From positions 124,001-188,000 of the forward strand of contig JADJNS010000007.1 in assembly GCA_016714225.1 (NCBI GenBank): DNA of 64,000 bases, in the 5' to 3' direction. The notes beneath the pieces were generated by a model. The model saw nothing but the letters and a program-made list of their open reading frames with translations. It was not told the origin of the DNA and made no database searches. Made by a program: the position numbers and the translations under genes. The stretch's first letter is position 1; each line of letters begins with the position of its first letter. Origin of the DNA: Archangiaceae bacterium. Its GTDB lineage: Bacteria > Myxococcota > Myxococcia > Myxococcales > Myxococcaceae. Below, piece by piece: positions 52,773 to 60,576 of the stretch.

Positions 52773-54080
52773 TCAGAACCGTTCGATCTGAAAGTCGTCG
52801 TCGCCGCTCTTGGGGGCCGCCGCCGGAGCCGCCGGCTTGGGCGCCGGCGCCGGAGCGCGCGCCGCCTGCACCTGCGCCCGCACGTCTTGCGGAGGGTGAC
52901 CGGCGTTGGGCAGGGCCGGCGCGCCCTGCTGGGCGTAGGCCTGCGAGCCCGGCACCGCGCGCTCTTCGCCCGGCTTCTTGTCGAAGTCGTCCCACTTGGC
53001 GTCCGAGGTCGAGCTGATGCCCTGGAACCGCAGCGCGAAGTCGTCGGGGTTCGACGCCTGGCGCAGGGCCTCTTGGTAGGTGATGAGGTTCTGCTTCACC
53101 AGCGACATCAGCGACTGGTCGAAGGTCTGCATGCCGTACGCCACGTGGCCCTGGGCGATCGCGTCGGGTATCTCCTTGGTCCGATCTTTGTCCTCGATCA
53201 GCTCCTTCACCCGAGCGGTGGCCTTCAGAATCTCGACCGCCGCCACGCGCCCCTTGCCGTCGGCGCGCGGCACCAGCCGCTGCGACACCACCGCGCGCAA
53301 CACCGCGCCCAGCTGCAGACGAATCTGCTTCTGCTGGTAGGGAGGGAAGGCCGAGATGATGCGGTTGATGGTCTCGGTGGCGTCGAGGGTGTGCAGGGTC
53401 GACATCACCAGGTGGCCGGTCTCGGCCGCGGTGAGCGCGGTCTCGATGGTCTCGTGGTCTCGCATTTCGCCGACCAGGATCACGTCGGGGTCCTGCCGCA
53501 GCGCGCTCTTCAGGGCCTGCGAGAACGACATGGTGTCGACGCCCACCTCGCGCTGGTTCACGATCGACCGCTTGTCGCGGATCAAGAACTCGATCGGATC
53601 TTCGATCGTCATGATGTGGTTGGTGTCGGTCGCGTTGATGTGATCGATCATCGCCGCCAGCGTGGTCGACTTGCCCGAGCCGGTGGTGCCGGTGACCAGA
53701 ATCAGGCCGCGCTCTTCCAGCGCGATCTTCTCGAGCACGTTGGGCAGCATCAGCTCTTTGATCGACAGCACCTTGAAGGGAATCACGCGCAGCACCGCGC
53801 CGATGGTGCCGCGCTGCTGGAACACGTTGACGCGGAACCGGCCCAGGCCGGGCACGCCGTACGCGAGGTCGACCTCGTTGGTGCTCTTGAACTTCTCCTT
53901 CTGGAACTCGTTCATGATCCCGAAGGCCATGCGCGCCACCTCTTCGGGCGGCAGCCGCTTGCCGTCTTTCAGCGGCACCAGCGACCCGTCGACCCGGAAC
54001 ATCGGCGGCAGACCCGCCTTCAGGTGAATGTCCGACGCCCCACCCCTCAAGGCCACCTGGAGAATCTCGTTCAGTTCCAT
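52773..54080 (-). CDS. pilT: Type IV pilus retraction ATPase PilT
   Basis: The 435-residue product has the PilT layout: N-terminal PAS-like domain, Walker A GTTGSGKSTT, Asp box EDPIEF, Walker B/His box GEMRDHETIETALTAAETGH, and TLHTLDATETINRI. It powers pilus retraction for twitching (S-motility in myxobacteria). The C-terminal 80 residues are a Pro/Ala-rich extension ending DDDFQIERF, longer than in typical PilT (about 345-370 residues). The ATG at 54080 is used; an upstream in-frame start would add ten non-conserved residues. It diverges from hisS across 47 bases. Confidence 0.9.
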   Translation of the reverse strand: MELNEILQVALRGGASDIHLKAGLPPMFRVDGSLVPLKDGKRLPPEEVARMAFGIMNEFQKEKFKSTNEVDLAYGVPGLGRFRVNVFQQRGTIGAVLRVIPFKVLSIKELMLPNVLEKIALEERGLILVTGTTGSGKSTTLAAMIDHINATDTNHIMTIEDPIEFLIRDKRSIVNQREVGVDTMSFSQALKSALRQDPDVILVGEMRDHETIETALTAAETGHLVMSTLHTLDATETINRIISAFPPYQQKQIRLQLGAVLRAVVSQRLVPRADGKGRVAAVEILKATARVKELIEDKDRTKEIPDAIAQGHVAYGMQTFDQSLMSLVKQNLITYQEALRQASNPDDFALRFQGISSTSDAKWDDFDKKPGEERAVPGSQAYAQQGAPALPNAGHPPQDVRAQVQAARAPAPAPKPAAPAAAPKSGDDDFQIERF

Positions 54081-54127
54081 GGGAGACGACGAAGCTAGCA
54101 CCCGCAGCATGGTAAGTGCGTGTAGCC

Positions 54128-55504
54128 ATGATTCAGCCGCGCACGGTTCCGGGCACCCTCGAGCTTCTCCCCCGGGAGCAGCTTGCGTTTCAGAAGATGA
54201 TCGACACGATTCGCGCCGGGTACGAGCGGTTCGGCTTCATGCCCATCGAGACCCCGGTCTTCGAGCTCAGCGAGGTGCTGCTCACCAAGTCGGGCGGCGA
54301 GACCGAGAAGCAGCTCTACTTCGCCCAGTCGACCGGAGCCCTCGAACAGGTCGAAGCAGCCCGCGCCAGGGGCGAGGCGGCCAAGAACCCCGAGCTGGCG
54401 CTGCGCTTCGATCTCACCGTGCCGCTCGCCCGCTACGTGGCGCAGTACGAGAACCAGCTCGCCTTTCCCTTCCGGCGCTACCAGATTCAGCGGGTCTACC
54501 GCGGCGAGCGCAACCAGAAGGGCCGCTACCGCGAGTTCTACCAGTGCGACATCGACGTGGTCGGCAAAGACACCCTGCCCCTGATGTACGACGCCGAGAT
54601 GCCGGCGGTGATCTCCGAGGTCTTCCGCGCGCTCGACTTCGGCCCCTTCACCATTCGCATCAACAACCGCAAGCTGCTCAACGGCCTGCTGCGCGGCGGC
54701 GGCATCGACTCTCCCGAGAAGCGCGCCGCCGCCCTGCGTGAGATCGACAAGCTCGAGAAGATCGGCGAGGCCAAGGTCACCGAAGCCCTGCAGGGCCCCG
54801 AGGTCGGCATGAGCGCTGCCGCCGTCGGCCGGCTGCTCGAGTTCTTGAAGCTGGGCCGCGCCAGCGACGCGGTGGCCCAGCTCGAGAAGCTGCCCGAGAC
54901 CGACGAGCTTTTCCGCACCGGAGTGACCGAGCTCAAGTCCGTGCTCGAGGCCATCGCGGCGCTCGGGGTGCCCTCAGGCACCGTCGAGCTCGATCTCTCG
55001 ATCGCCCGCGGCCTCGACTACTACACCGGCACCATCTACGAGACCGTGCTCAACAACTTCCCCGGCATCGGCAGCGTGTGCAGCGGCGGGCGCTACGACG
55101 ACCTCGCCGGCCACTACACGAAGTCGAAGCTCCCCGGTGTCGGTCTCTCCATCGGGCTCACCCGCCTCTTCTTCCAGCTGCGCGAAGCCCAGCTGCTCAA
55201 GCCCGTCGACCACCCCACCGCGGCCTACGTCACCTTGACCGAGCCCGAGCTGGCCGCCGACGCGCGCGCCATCGCCACCGAGCTGCGCCGCTCGGGCCTC
55301 AACGTCGAGCTCGCCGCCGAGCCCCAGAAGCTGCCCAAGCAGCTCAAGTACGCCGACCGCGTCGGCATTCGCTTCGCCGTCATCTACACCCACCACGAGC
55401 GCGAGCGCGGCTGCGTCGCGCTCAAAGATCTGCGCGCCAACACCCAGCGCGACGTGCAGCGCAGCGAGCTCGCCCAGGCGATTCGCTCGGCGCCGACGGG
55501 CTGA
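54128..55504 (+). CDS. hisS: Histidyl-tRNA synthetase
   Basis: The 458-residue product is a class II synthetase. It opens with PRTVPGTLELLPREQ, motif 2 is FRRYQIQRVYRGERNQKGRY, the HisA block is RGLDYYTGTIYE and motif 3 is GVGLSIGLTRL, followed by an anticodon-binding domain (AAYVTLTEPELAADARAI). It charges tRNA-His. The ATG at 54128 fits the conserved N-terminus; a GTG 12 bases upstream is an alternative. It converges on rpsI with a shared terminator hairpin. Confidence 0.93.
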   Translation: MIQPRTVPGTLELLPREQLAFQKMIDTIRAGYERFGFMPIETPVFELSEVLLTKSGGETEKQLYFAQSTGALEQVEAARARGEAAKNPELALRFDLTVPLARYVAQYENQLAFPFRRYQIQRVYRGERNQKGRYREFYQCDIDVVGKDTLPLMYDAEMPAVISEVFRALDFGPFTIRINNRKLLNGLLRGGGIDSPEKRAAALREIDKLEKIGEAKVTEALQGPEVGMSAAAVGRLLEFLKLGRASDAVAQLEKLPETDELFRTGVTELKSVLEAIAALGVPSGTVELDLSIARGLDYYTGTIYETVLNNFPGIGSVCSGGRYDDLAGHYTKSKLPGVGLSIGLTRLFFQLREAQLLKPVDHPTAAYVTLTEPELAADARAIATELRRSGLNVELAAEPQKLPKQLKYADRVGIRFAVIYTHHERERGCVALKDLRANTQRDVQRSELAQAIRSAPTG

Positions 55505-55532
55505 AGCTCGAGAACGGCCCGGTACCCCGCAA

Positions 55533-55578
55533 AAGCATCGGGCAGACCTCCCGTGAGGGAGACCTGCCCGGTGTGCTT
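55533..55578 (-). terminator. Bidirectional terminator hairpin between hisS and rpsI
   Basis: Arms CGGGCAG and CTGCCCG (55539-55545 with 55564-55570) plus CTCCC/GGGAG close a GTGA loop with a two-base internal mismatch. An outer AAGCA/TGCTT pair extends the stem. On the minus strand the hairpin is followed by TGCTTTTG, so it best fits termination of the rplM-rpsI transcript, and it could also stop hisS transcription. Confidence 0.6.
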
Positions 55579-55592
55579 CGAACCGCAGCGCT

Positions 55593-55994
55593 TTAGCGCT
55601 TGCTGAACTGGAAGCGCTTGCGAGCGCCCGGCTGGCCGCTCTTCTTGCGCTCGACCACGCGAGCGTCGCGGGTGAGGAAGCCGGCTTTCTTCAGCGCCGG
55701 GCGGTGAGCCGGGTCGAGGCCGCAGAGGGCGCGCGACAGACCGTGGCGAATCGCGCCGGCCTGGCCCGAGAGGCCACCGCCGCGAACGTTGACGTTCATG
55801 TCGACCTTGCCGACCTGCTCCAGCACCACCAGGGGCTGATTCATGATCATCTTCGACGTCTCGCGACCGAAGTAATCATCGATCGTGCGACCGTTGATGG
55901 TCACCTTGCCGGTGCCGACCTTGAGCCACACGCGCGCCGTCGATTCCTTGCGGCGGCCAGTCGCGTAGATACCGTCTTTGGTCTGCTTCGCCAC
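55593..55994 (-). CDS. rpsI: Ribosomal protein S9
   Basis: The 133-residue product is a standard S9: YATGRRKESTARVWLKVGTG at the start, GGGLSGQAGAIRHGLSRAL in the middle and the conserved basic tail GARKRFQFSKR, which reaches the P-site tRNA. It starts with GTG directly after the rplM stop (no gap), the usual rplM-rpsI operon. Confidence 0.96.
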   Translation of the reverse strand: MAKQTKDGIYATGRRKESTARVWLKVGTGKVTINGRTIDDYFGRETSKMIMNQPLVVLEQVGKVDMNVNVRGGGLSGQAGAIRHGLSRALCGLDPAHRPALKKAGFLTRDARVVERKKSGQPGARKRFQFSKR

Positions 55995-56441
55995 TTATGC
56001 CTCCACCGTCTTGGCGACGGGCTTTTGAGCAACGTGCGGGTGCTTGTCGTCCGCGTAGACGCGCAGCTTGGTCATCATCTGCCGACCCAGCGCGTTGCGC
56101 GGCAGCATGCGCTGCACCGCGTTGATGATGATGTCTTCGGGGTGCCGACGCTGCAGCGTCTCGAAGTTGCTGGTCTTGAGACCGCCCGGGAAGCCCGCCA
56201 GTGCGTGCCGGCGATACATCTTCTGCGTCGCCTTGCTGCCGGTGACCTTCACCTTCGCGGCGTTGATCACGATCACGTGGTCGCCGGTGTCCATCGACGG
56301 CGTGTACATGGGCTTGTGCTTGCCCTTGAGCAGGGTCGCAATCTGCGAGGCCGCGCGGCCCAGCACCTTGTCGTTGACGTCAACGACATGCCACGCCCGC
56401 ACGACGTCTTTCGCCTTCGCGCTGTAAGTCCTCTGAGACAT
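55995..56441 (-). CDS. rplM: Ribosomal protein L13
   Basis: The 148-residue product carries L13 hallmarks: WHVVDVNDKVLGRAASQIAT, DTGDHVIVINAAKVKVTGSK, KMYRRHALAGFPGGLK and AVQRMLPRNALGRQMM. It is an early-assembly protein of the large subunit. GGAG precedes the ATG. A candidate sigma-70 promoter lies just upstream. Confidence 0.96.
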   Translation of the reverse strand: MSQRTYSAKAKDVVRAWHVVDVNDKVLGRAASQIATLLKGKHKPMYTPSMDTGDHVIVINAAKVKVTGSKATQKMYRRHALAGFPGGLKTSNFETLQRRHPEDIIINAVQRMLPRNALGRQMMTKLRVYADDKHPHVAQKPVAKTVEA

Positions 56442-56469
56442 GCTCCAAAAGCTCCTTGAAAGGTCGCAC

Positions 56470-56499
56470 CCCTTACGAGAGGAGGGGGGCCCAGGTCAA
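56470..56499 (-). promoter_or_regulatory. Candidate sigma-70 promoter for rplM-rpsI
   Basis: On the minus strand TTGACC is followed after 18 bases by TAAGGG, about 30 bases before the rplM start. The -35 is good and the -10 weak. The short distance to the start codon makes the call tentative. Confidence 0.3.
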
Positions 56500-56517
56500 G
56501 TACAGCTCCTCTAGAAA

Positions 56518-57270
56518 ATGCTCTTCCTCCGCCGCCTCTACCAGATCGCCTTCTGGCTCTTCTTCGCTTCCAGCAGCGCGATCTACTTCGTGGGAGCGGT
56601 GTTCATCTGGATCATCACCCTGCCGTTCGACCGCAACGGGAGGGTGCTGCACCTCTACTCGTGCTTCTGGGCGATGACCTATGTGTACGTGAACCCCGGC
56701 TGGAGCTTCAGGGTGGATCACCGCGACCGCCTGCCCTGGCGCGGGCCCGCGGTGCTGGTCTCGAACCACCAGTCGGCGGGCGACATTCTGGTGCTGTTCG
56801 GCCTCTATCGCCCCTACAAGTGGGTGAGCCGCGCCAGCACCTTCAAGGCGCCCTTCCTCGGCTGGAACATGTCGCTCAACCGCTACGTGGCCCTCACCCG
56901 CGGCGACAAAGACAGCATCGCCAAGATGATGATCGAGTGTGAGCGCTGGCTCGATCGCGGCGTCCCGGTGCTGCTCTTCGCCGAAGGAACCCGCAGCCCC
57001 GACGGCGAGGTGAAGGCGTTCAAAGATGGGGCCTTTCGCCTCAGCATCAACAAGTCGTGCCCGGTCATACCCATCGTGGTCGAGGGCACCGGCAAGACCC
57101 TGCCGAAGAACGCGCTCGACGTCTCGCCGCGTGGCGACCTGGTGGTGAAGGTGCTCGAACCCGTTCACCCAGAAGGTTTCGGCGGAGACGTCACTGCGCT
57201 GCGCGAGCACGTGCGCGAGAAGATCGTCGCCGAGCTCGCCGCGCTCCGTGCCGGGCGGCCCTCGCGCTGA
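56518..57270 (+). CDS. plsC: 1-acyl-glycerol-3-phosphate acyltransferase (PlsC-like)
   Basis: The 250-residue product has an N-terminal membrane segment (IAFWLFFASSSAIYFVGAVF) and PlsC acyltransferase motifs: VSNHQSAGD (NHxxxxD) near residue 82 and LLFAEGTRSPDG (EGTR). It transfers an acyl chain to lysophosphatidate in phospholipid synthesis at the inner membrane. It diverges from rplM across 76 bases. The symbol is assigned by family; paralogues are common, so its exact acceptor is not certain. Confidence 0.85.
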   Translation: MLFLRRLYQIAFWLFFASSSAIYFVGAVFIWIITLPFDRNGRVLHLYSCFWAMTYVYVNPGWSFRVDHRDRLPWRGPAVLVSNHQSAGDILVLFGLYRPYKWVSRASTFKAPFLGWNMSLNRYVALTRGDKDSIAKMMIECERWLDRGVPVLLFAEGTRSPDGEVKAFKDGAFRLSINKSCPVIPIVVEGTGKTLPKNALDVSPRGDLVVKVLEPVHPEGFGGDVTALREHVREKIVAELAALRAGRPSR

Positions 57271-57315
57271 ACAGTCTCGAGGTCGATTCGCCCACCTGAA
57301 GTACGCTGCGCGCCC

Positions 57316-58941
57316 GTGACGGATCAACGCGTACTCGGGCTGCTCGCCCTCACGCTCGCCGCGCCTCCCACCTACGCCAGCTCTGCAGTGGTGGGCAGCT
57401 TCACCCAGGGCAACGGCGCCAGCCAGCAGGTGGCCCACCCGCTCGGGCTCCAACCGCGCGCAGCGATCTTCTGGGCCTCGGGCGGCACCAGCGTCGGCAC
57501 CATCGAGCGCAGCGCCTACCCGATGGTGGGCTTCACCGACGGTGCGGCCACCTACGTCAGCGGCATGACGGCGGTCGACAATCAGAGCTTCAACTACGGC
57601 GCGCGCGCGATCGCGCCGGCGCTGATCACCTTCGACACCGGCACCAACACCCCCCTGGCGAGGGCCACCCTCGCGGGGTGGAATGCGAGCACTTTCACCC
57701 TCGCCTGGTCGCCGAACGACGGGCTGCCGCGGGTGATTCACTACCTGCTCATCGGCGGCACCGATGTCTCGGCGAAGGCGCTCGACTTCATCACCAACAA
57801 TACGGCCAGCACCCAGGCGGTGACCGGCGTCGGCTTCAAGCCCGACCTGCTGGTCAGCCTCTACGCGGCGTTCGCCAACAGCGGGCTGCCCTCGTACTCG
57901 CCTTCGCTGCACTCGCACCTCTCGGCCGCAGGCCCCGGCGTCGAATGGTCGTTGGGGCTCAATGTGCAGACCGCGGGGTTCGCCAACCGGTACTTCGCCC
58001 CCGACGCGCTGTTCATCACCCAGAGCACCCCGCCGGTGTTCACCGCCAACGTGGCGAGCTTCGACAGCAACGGGTTCACCTTGAACCTGACCCGCTCGAG
58101 CGGCAACGCGCGCATCATGACCCTGTGTCTCGCGGGCCAGGGCCTGGCGGTCGGGCTGCTCACCACGTCGGCTCCCGGCACGCAGCAGGTCGGCGGGCTG
58201 GCCTTCTCGCCCCAGACGGTGCTCGCCTCCACGGGCTTCATGCCGGCGAGCGAGACCCCGGCCACGGTGGCGCGGTTCAGCATCGGAGGCGCGAGCCAGA
58301 CCCAGACCATCGCCACTGCGATGCGCTCCATCGTGAGCCCGCTGCCCACGTCCGCCACCTCGCTCTACGACGCCACCACCCTGCTCGCCGAGGCCGAGGC
58401 GACGCCGGGCATCAGCGCCCGGCTGGCCCGCTTCTCCACCGATGGCTTCACCCTGGAGTGGAGCGGCACCGACGGCGGCCCGATCTCCGTCGGCTACCTC
58501 GCGTTCGGGGTAGGAGACGCGGGTGCTGCCGACGCGGGTGCTGCCGACGCGGGTGCTGCCGACGCGGGTGCTGCCGACGCGGGTGCTGCCGACGCGGGCG
58601 CTGCCGACGCGGGTGCTGGAGACGCGGGCGCTGCCGACGCGGGTGCTGCCGACGCGGGCGCTGCCGACGCGGGCGCTGCCGACGCGGGCGCTGCCGACGC
58701 GGGCCCTGCCGACGCGGGCGCTGCCGACGCGGGCGCTGCCGACGCGGGCGCTGTCGACGCGGGCGCTGTCGACGCGGGACCAGACGACGGCGGAGTGCGA
58801 CCTGCGGAGCGCCAGCTCCACGTCGGCTGTGGGTGCACTGCTGCGCCGGCCGAGCTGGGGTTGGCGCTCGCGGCGATGTTGCTGGTCCGCTTTCGGCGTC
58901 GCTCGCGCGGAGAGACATTTGTCGCTCCAGTCCGACGATGA
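57316..58941 (+). CDS. MYXO-CTERM surface protein with DAGAA-repeat stalk (paralogue 1)
   Basis: The 541-residue product has a signal peptide (VLGLLALTLAAPPTYA) and about 380 residues of a beta-rich domain (SAVVGSFTQGNGASQQVAHP and onward) with no known family. A stalk of 17 near-perfect DAGAA pentapeptides at 401-485 follows, then a MYXO-CTERM tail (LHVGCGCTAAPAELGLALAA, a hydrophobic stretch and RFRRR). It is probably displayed at the cell surface. A second copy follows immediately (59033), matching over the globular domain and the tail but with a short stalk. Starts at GTG. Confidence 0.82.
   Translation: MTDQRVLGLLALTLAAPPTYASSAVVGSFTQGNGASQQVAHPLGLQPRAAIFWASGGTSVGTIERSAYPMVGFTDGAATYVSGMTAVDNQSFNYGARAIAPALITFDTGTNTPLARATLAGWNASTFTLAWSPNDGLPRVIHYLLIGGTDVSAKALDFITNNTASTQAVTGVGFKPDLLVSLYAAFANSGLPSYSPSLHSHLSAAGPGVEWSLGLNVQTAGFANRYFAPDALFITQSTPPVFTANVASFDSNGFTLNLTRSSGNARIMTLCLAGQGLAVGLLTTSAPGTQQVGGLAFSPQTVLASTGFMPASETPATVARFSIGGASQTQTIATAMRSIVSPLPTSATSLYDATTLLAEAEATPGISARLARFSTDGFTLEWSGTDGGPISVGYLAFGVGDAGAADAGAADAGAADAGAADAGAADAGAADAGAGDAGAADAGAADAGAADAGAADAGAADAGPADAGAADAGAADAGAVDAGAVDAGPDDGGVRPAERQLHVGCGCTAAPAELGLALAAMLLVRFRRRSRGETFVAPVRR
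58516..58785. repeat. 15-bp minisatellite coding for DAGAA stalk
   Basis: Seventeen 15-base units (GACGCGGGTGCTGCC and single-base variants) plus one diverged unit lie in perfect frame. The third-base T to C variants and the Ala to Gly, Pro or Val changes are grouped, which suggests unit duplication and slippage. The paralogue at 59033 has only a few such units. Confidence 0.9.
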
Positions 58942-59032
58942 GGTGGCAGTGCACCGCCTCGCTCGAGCAGAACCTCGGCGTCTGCGTGAAGACGCGTGTC
59001 GGTAGGCGTAGAGCCCACTATGATCCTCGTCG

Positions 59033-60472
59033 GTGAGGTCGGCCCGAGCGCTCGCAATTCTGGCGTCGGTACTGCTGCCGGTCGGGGCGCGTGGGAGCTC
59101 GGCAGTCGTCGGTAGCTTCGTTCAGGCTCCGGGAGCTACCCAGCAGGTCCCGCATGCGCTGGGCATGCAACCGCGCGCGGGGATCTTCTGGTCGGCGGGC
59201 ACCACCATCTCGGGCACCGTGCAGCGCGCGGCCAGCCCCACGGTCGGAATCACCGACGGCGCCAACAGCTACGTCAGCGGGTTTGCCGTGCTCGACGGCC
59301 AACCCTCACCCGGAGTCTGCAGGCGCATTGCCGCGGCGTTGCTCACCTTCGATGCGCCACCCGGCAATCCGCTCGCGGAGGCCAACCTCGCGGGGTGGAA
59401 CTCCTCCACGCTGACCCTCTCCTGGTCCCTCAATGACGGCGCTGCGAGGCAGATTCATTATCTGTTGATGGGTGGGAGCGACCTCTCGGCGAAGGCACTC
59501 AGCTTCCTCACCACCACTACGCTCGGCAGCTTCCCGATCACCGGCGTGGGCTTTCGGCCCGACGTGATCGTGAGCATCTACGCTGCCCAGGCCAACACCG
59601 GGCTGCCGTCGTACTCGTCGGCTGCGCACCCCCACCTCTCGGTCGCCGCTGCAGGGGTCGAATGGACGCTCGGGCTCAACGTGCAGTCGATGTTCAGCAA
59701 TCGCTACCTGGTGCCGAGCGCGCTCTACATCACCCAGACCGGAGCCGCGCAGCTCGACGCGCGACTGGCGAGCCTCGACAGCGACGGCTTCACCTTCAAC
59801 GTCGTGCGAAGCGCTGCACCCGCACGCATCATGACGCTGGCCCTCGCCGGGCCTGGGCTCGCCGCCGGGCTCGCCACCACGCCCCCGGTCGGCACCCAGG
59901 TGACCGCAGGTCTTCTCTTTTCACCGCAGGCGGTGCTCTTGGCCACCACCTTCGCCCCCTCGTCGACGACTCCGGTGACGGATGCCCGCATCAGCATCGG
60001 AGCGGCCACCTCGACCACCTCGGCAATCATGGCGATGCGAGATCTCAGCGGCGTCATCCCCACCTCGACCACCTCGCTCGACGGCACGGGCTCACTGCTC
60101 ACCGACCCCGAGGCCACGCCGCCGAGCACGGCCCGGCTCCAGATGTTCAGCTCCGATGGCTTCGCGCTGGAATGGACAGGCAGCGCGACTGCGCCGATCT
60201 CGTTCGGCTACCTCGCCATCGGGGTGGGCGATGCCGGTGCTCTCGATGGGGGCTCACCCGACGCAGGCGCTCCGGACGCAGGCGCAGGCATGCACGACGG
60301 CGGGGAGCCAAGCCCGAGTCGGCAGCTCCACGTCGGATGCGGCTGCACGGCTTCCCCCGCTGAGCTCGGGCTGGCGCTCATCTCCGTGCTCGTGGCGCGC
60401 ACCCGACGCCGCACCGCCGGCTCAGGATTGCCGGCGAGCCCCGGCCTGACCGAGCCCCGCCACCAGCGCTGA
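59033..60472 (+). CDS. MYXO-CTERM surface protein (paralogue 2)
   Basis: The 479-residue product is clearly related to the protein encoded at 57316: signal peptide, then the same domain (SSAVVGSFVQAPGATQQVPH, HYLLMGGSDLSAKALSF, RPDVIVSIYAAQANTGLPSY). The stalk is short (DAGALDGGSPDAGAPDAGAG) and the tail is the same type (LHVGCGCTASPAELGLAL, then RTRRR). Starts at GTG. The tandem pair arose by duplication; the domain role is unknown. Confidence 0.82.
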   Translation: MRSARALAILASVLLPVGARGSSAVVGSFVQAPGATQQVPHALGMQPRAGIFWSAGTTISGTVQRAASPTVGITDGANSYVSGFAVLDGQPSPGVCRRIAAALLTFDAPPGNPLAEANLAGWNSSTLTLSWSLNDGAARQIHYLLMGGSDLSAKALSFLTTTTLGSFPITGVGFRPDVIVSIYAAQANTGLPSYSSAAHPHLSVAAAGVEWTLGLNVQSMFSNRYLVPSALYITQTGAAQLDARLASLDSDGFTFNVVRSAAPARIMTLALAGPGLAAGLATTPPVGTQVTAGLLFSPQAVLLATTFAPSSTTPVTDARISIGAATSTTSAIMAMRDLSGVIPTSTTSLDGTGSLLTDPEATPPSTARLQMFSSDGFALEWTGSATAPISFGYLAIGVGDAGALDGGSPDAGAPDAGAGMHDGGEPSPSRQLHVGCGCTASPAELGLALISVLVARTRRRTAGSGLPASPGLTEPRHQR

Positions 60473-60576
60473 GCATCCCGTCGCTCCACATCGGTGGCTT
60501 TTTGCACGACGCGTCGCGGCGCCCGTCGCGCCAGTATCGCTCTCCCGGACGAGACCGCGGGGGGCGACCGTAGCGC

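Noticed and set aside
56473..58821. Minus-strand frame of 782 codons with RVGSARVGS repeats
   Set aside because: The repeats are the antisense reading of the DAGAA minisatellite, and the rest is antisense to the acyltransferase and MYXO-CTERM genes.
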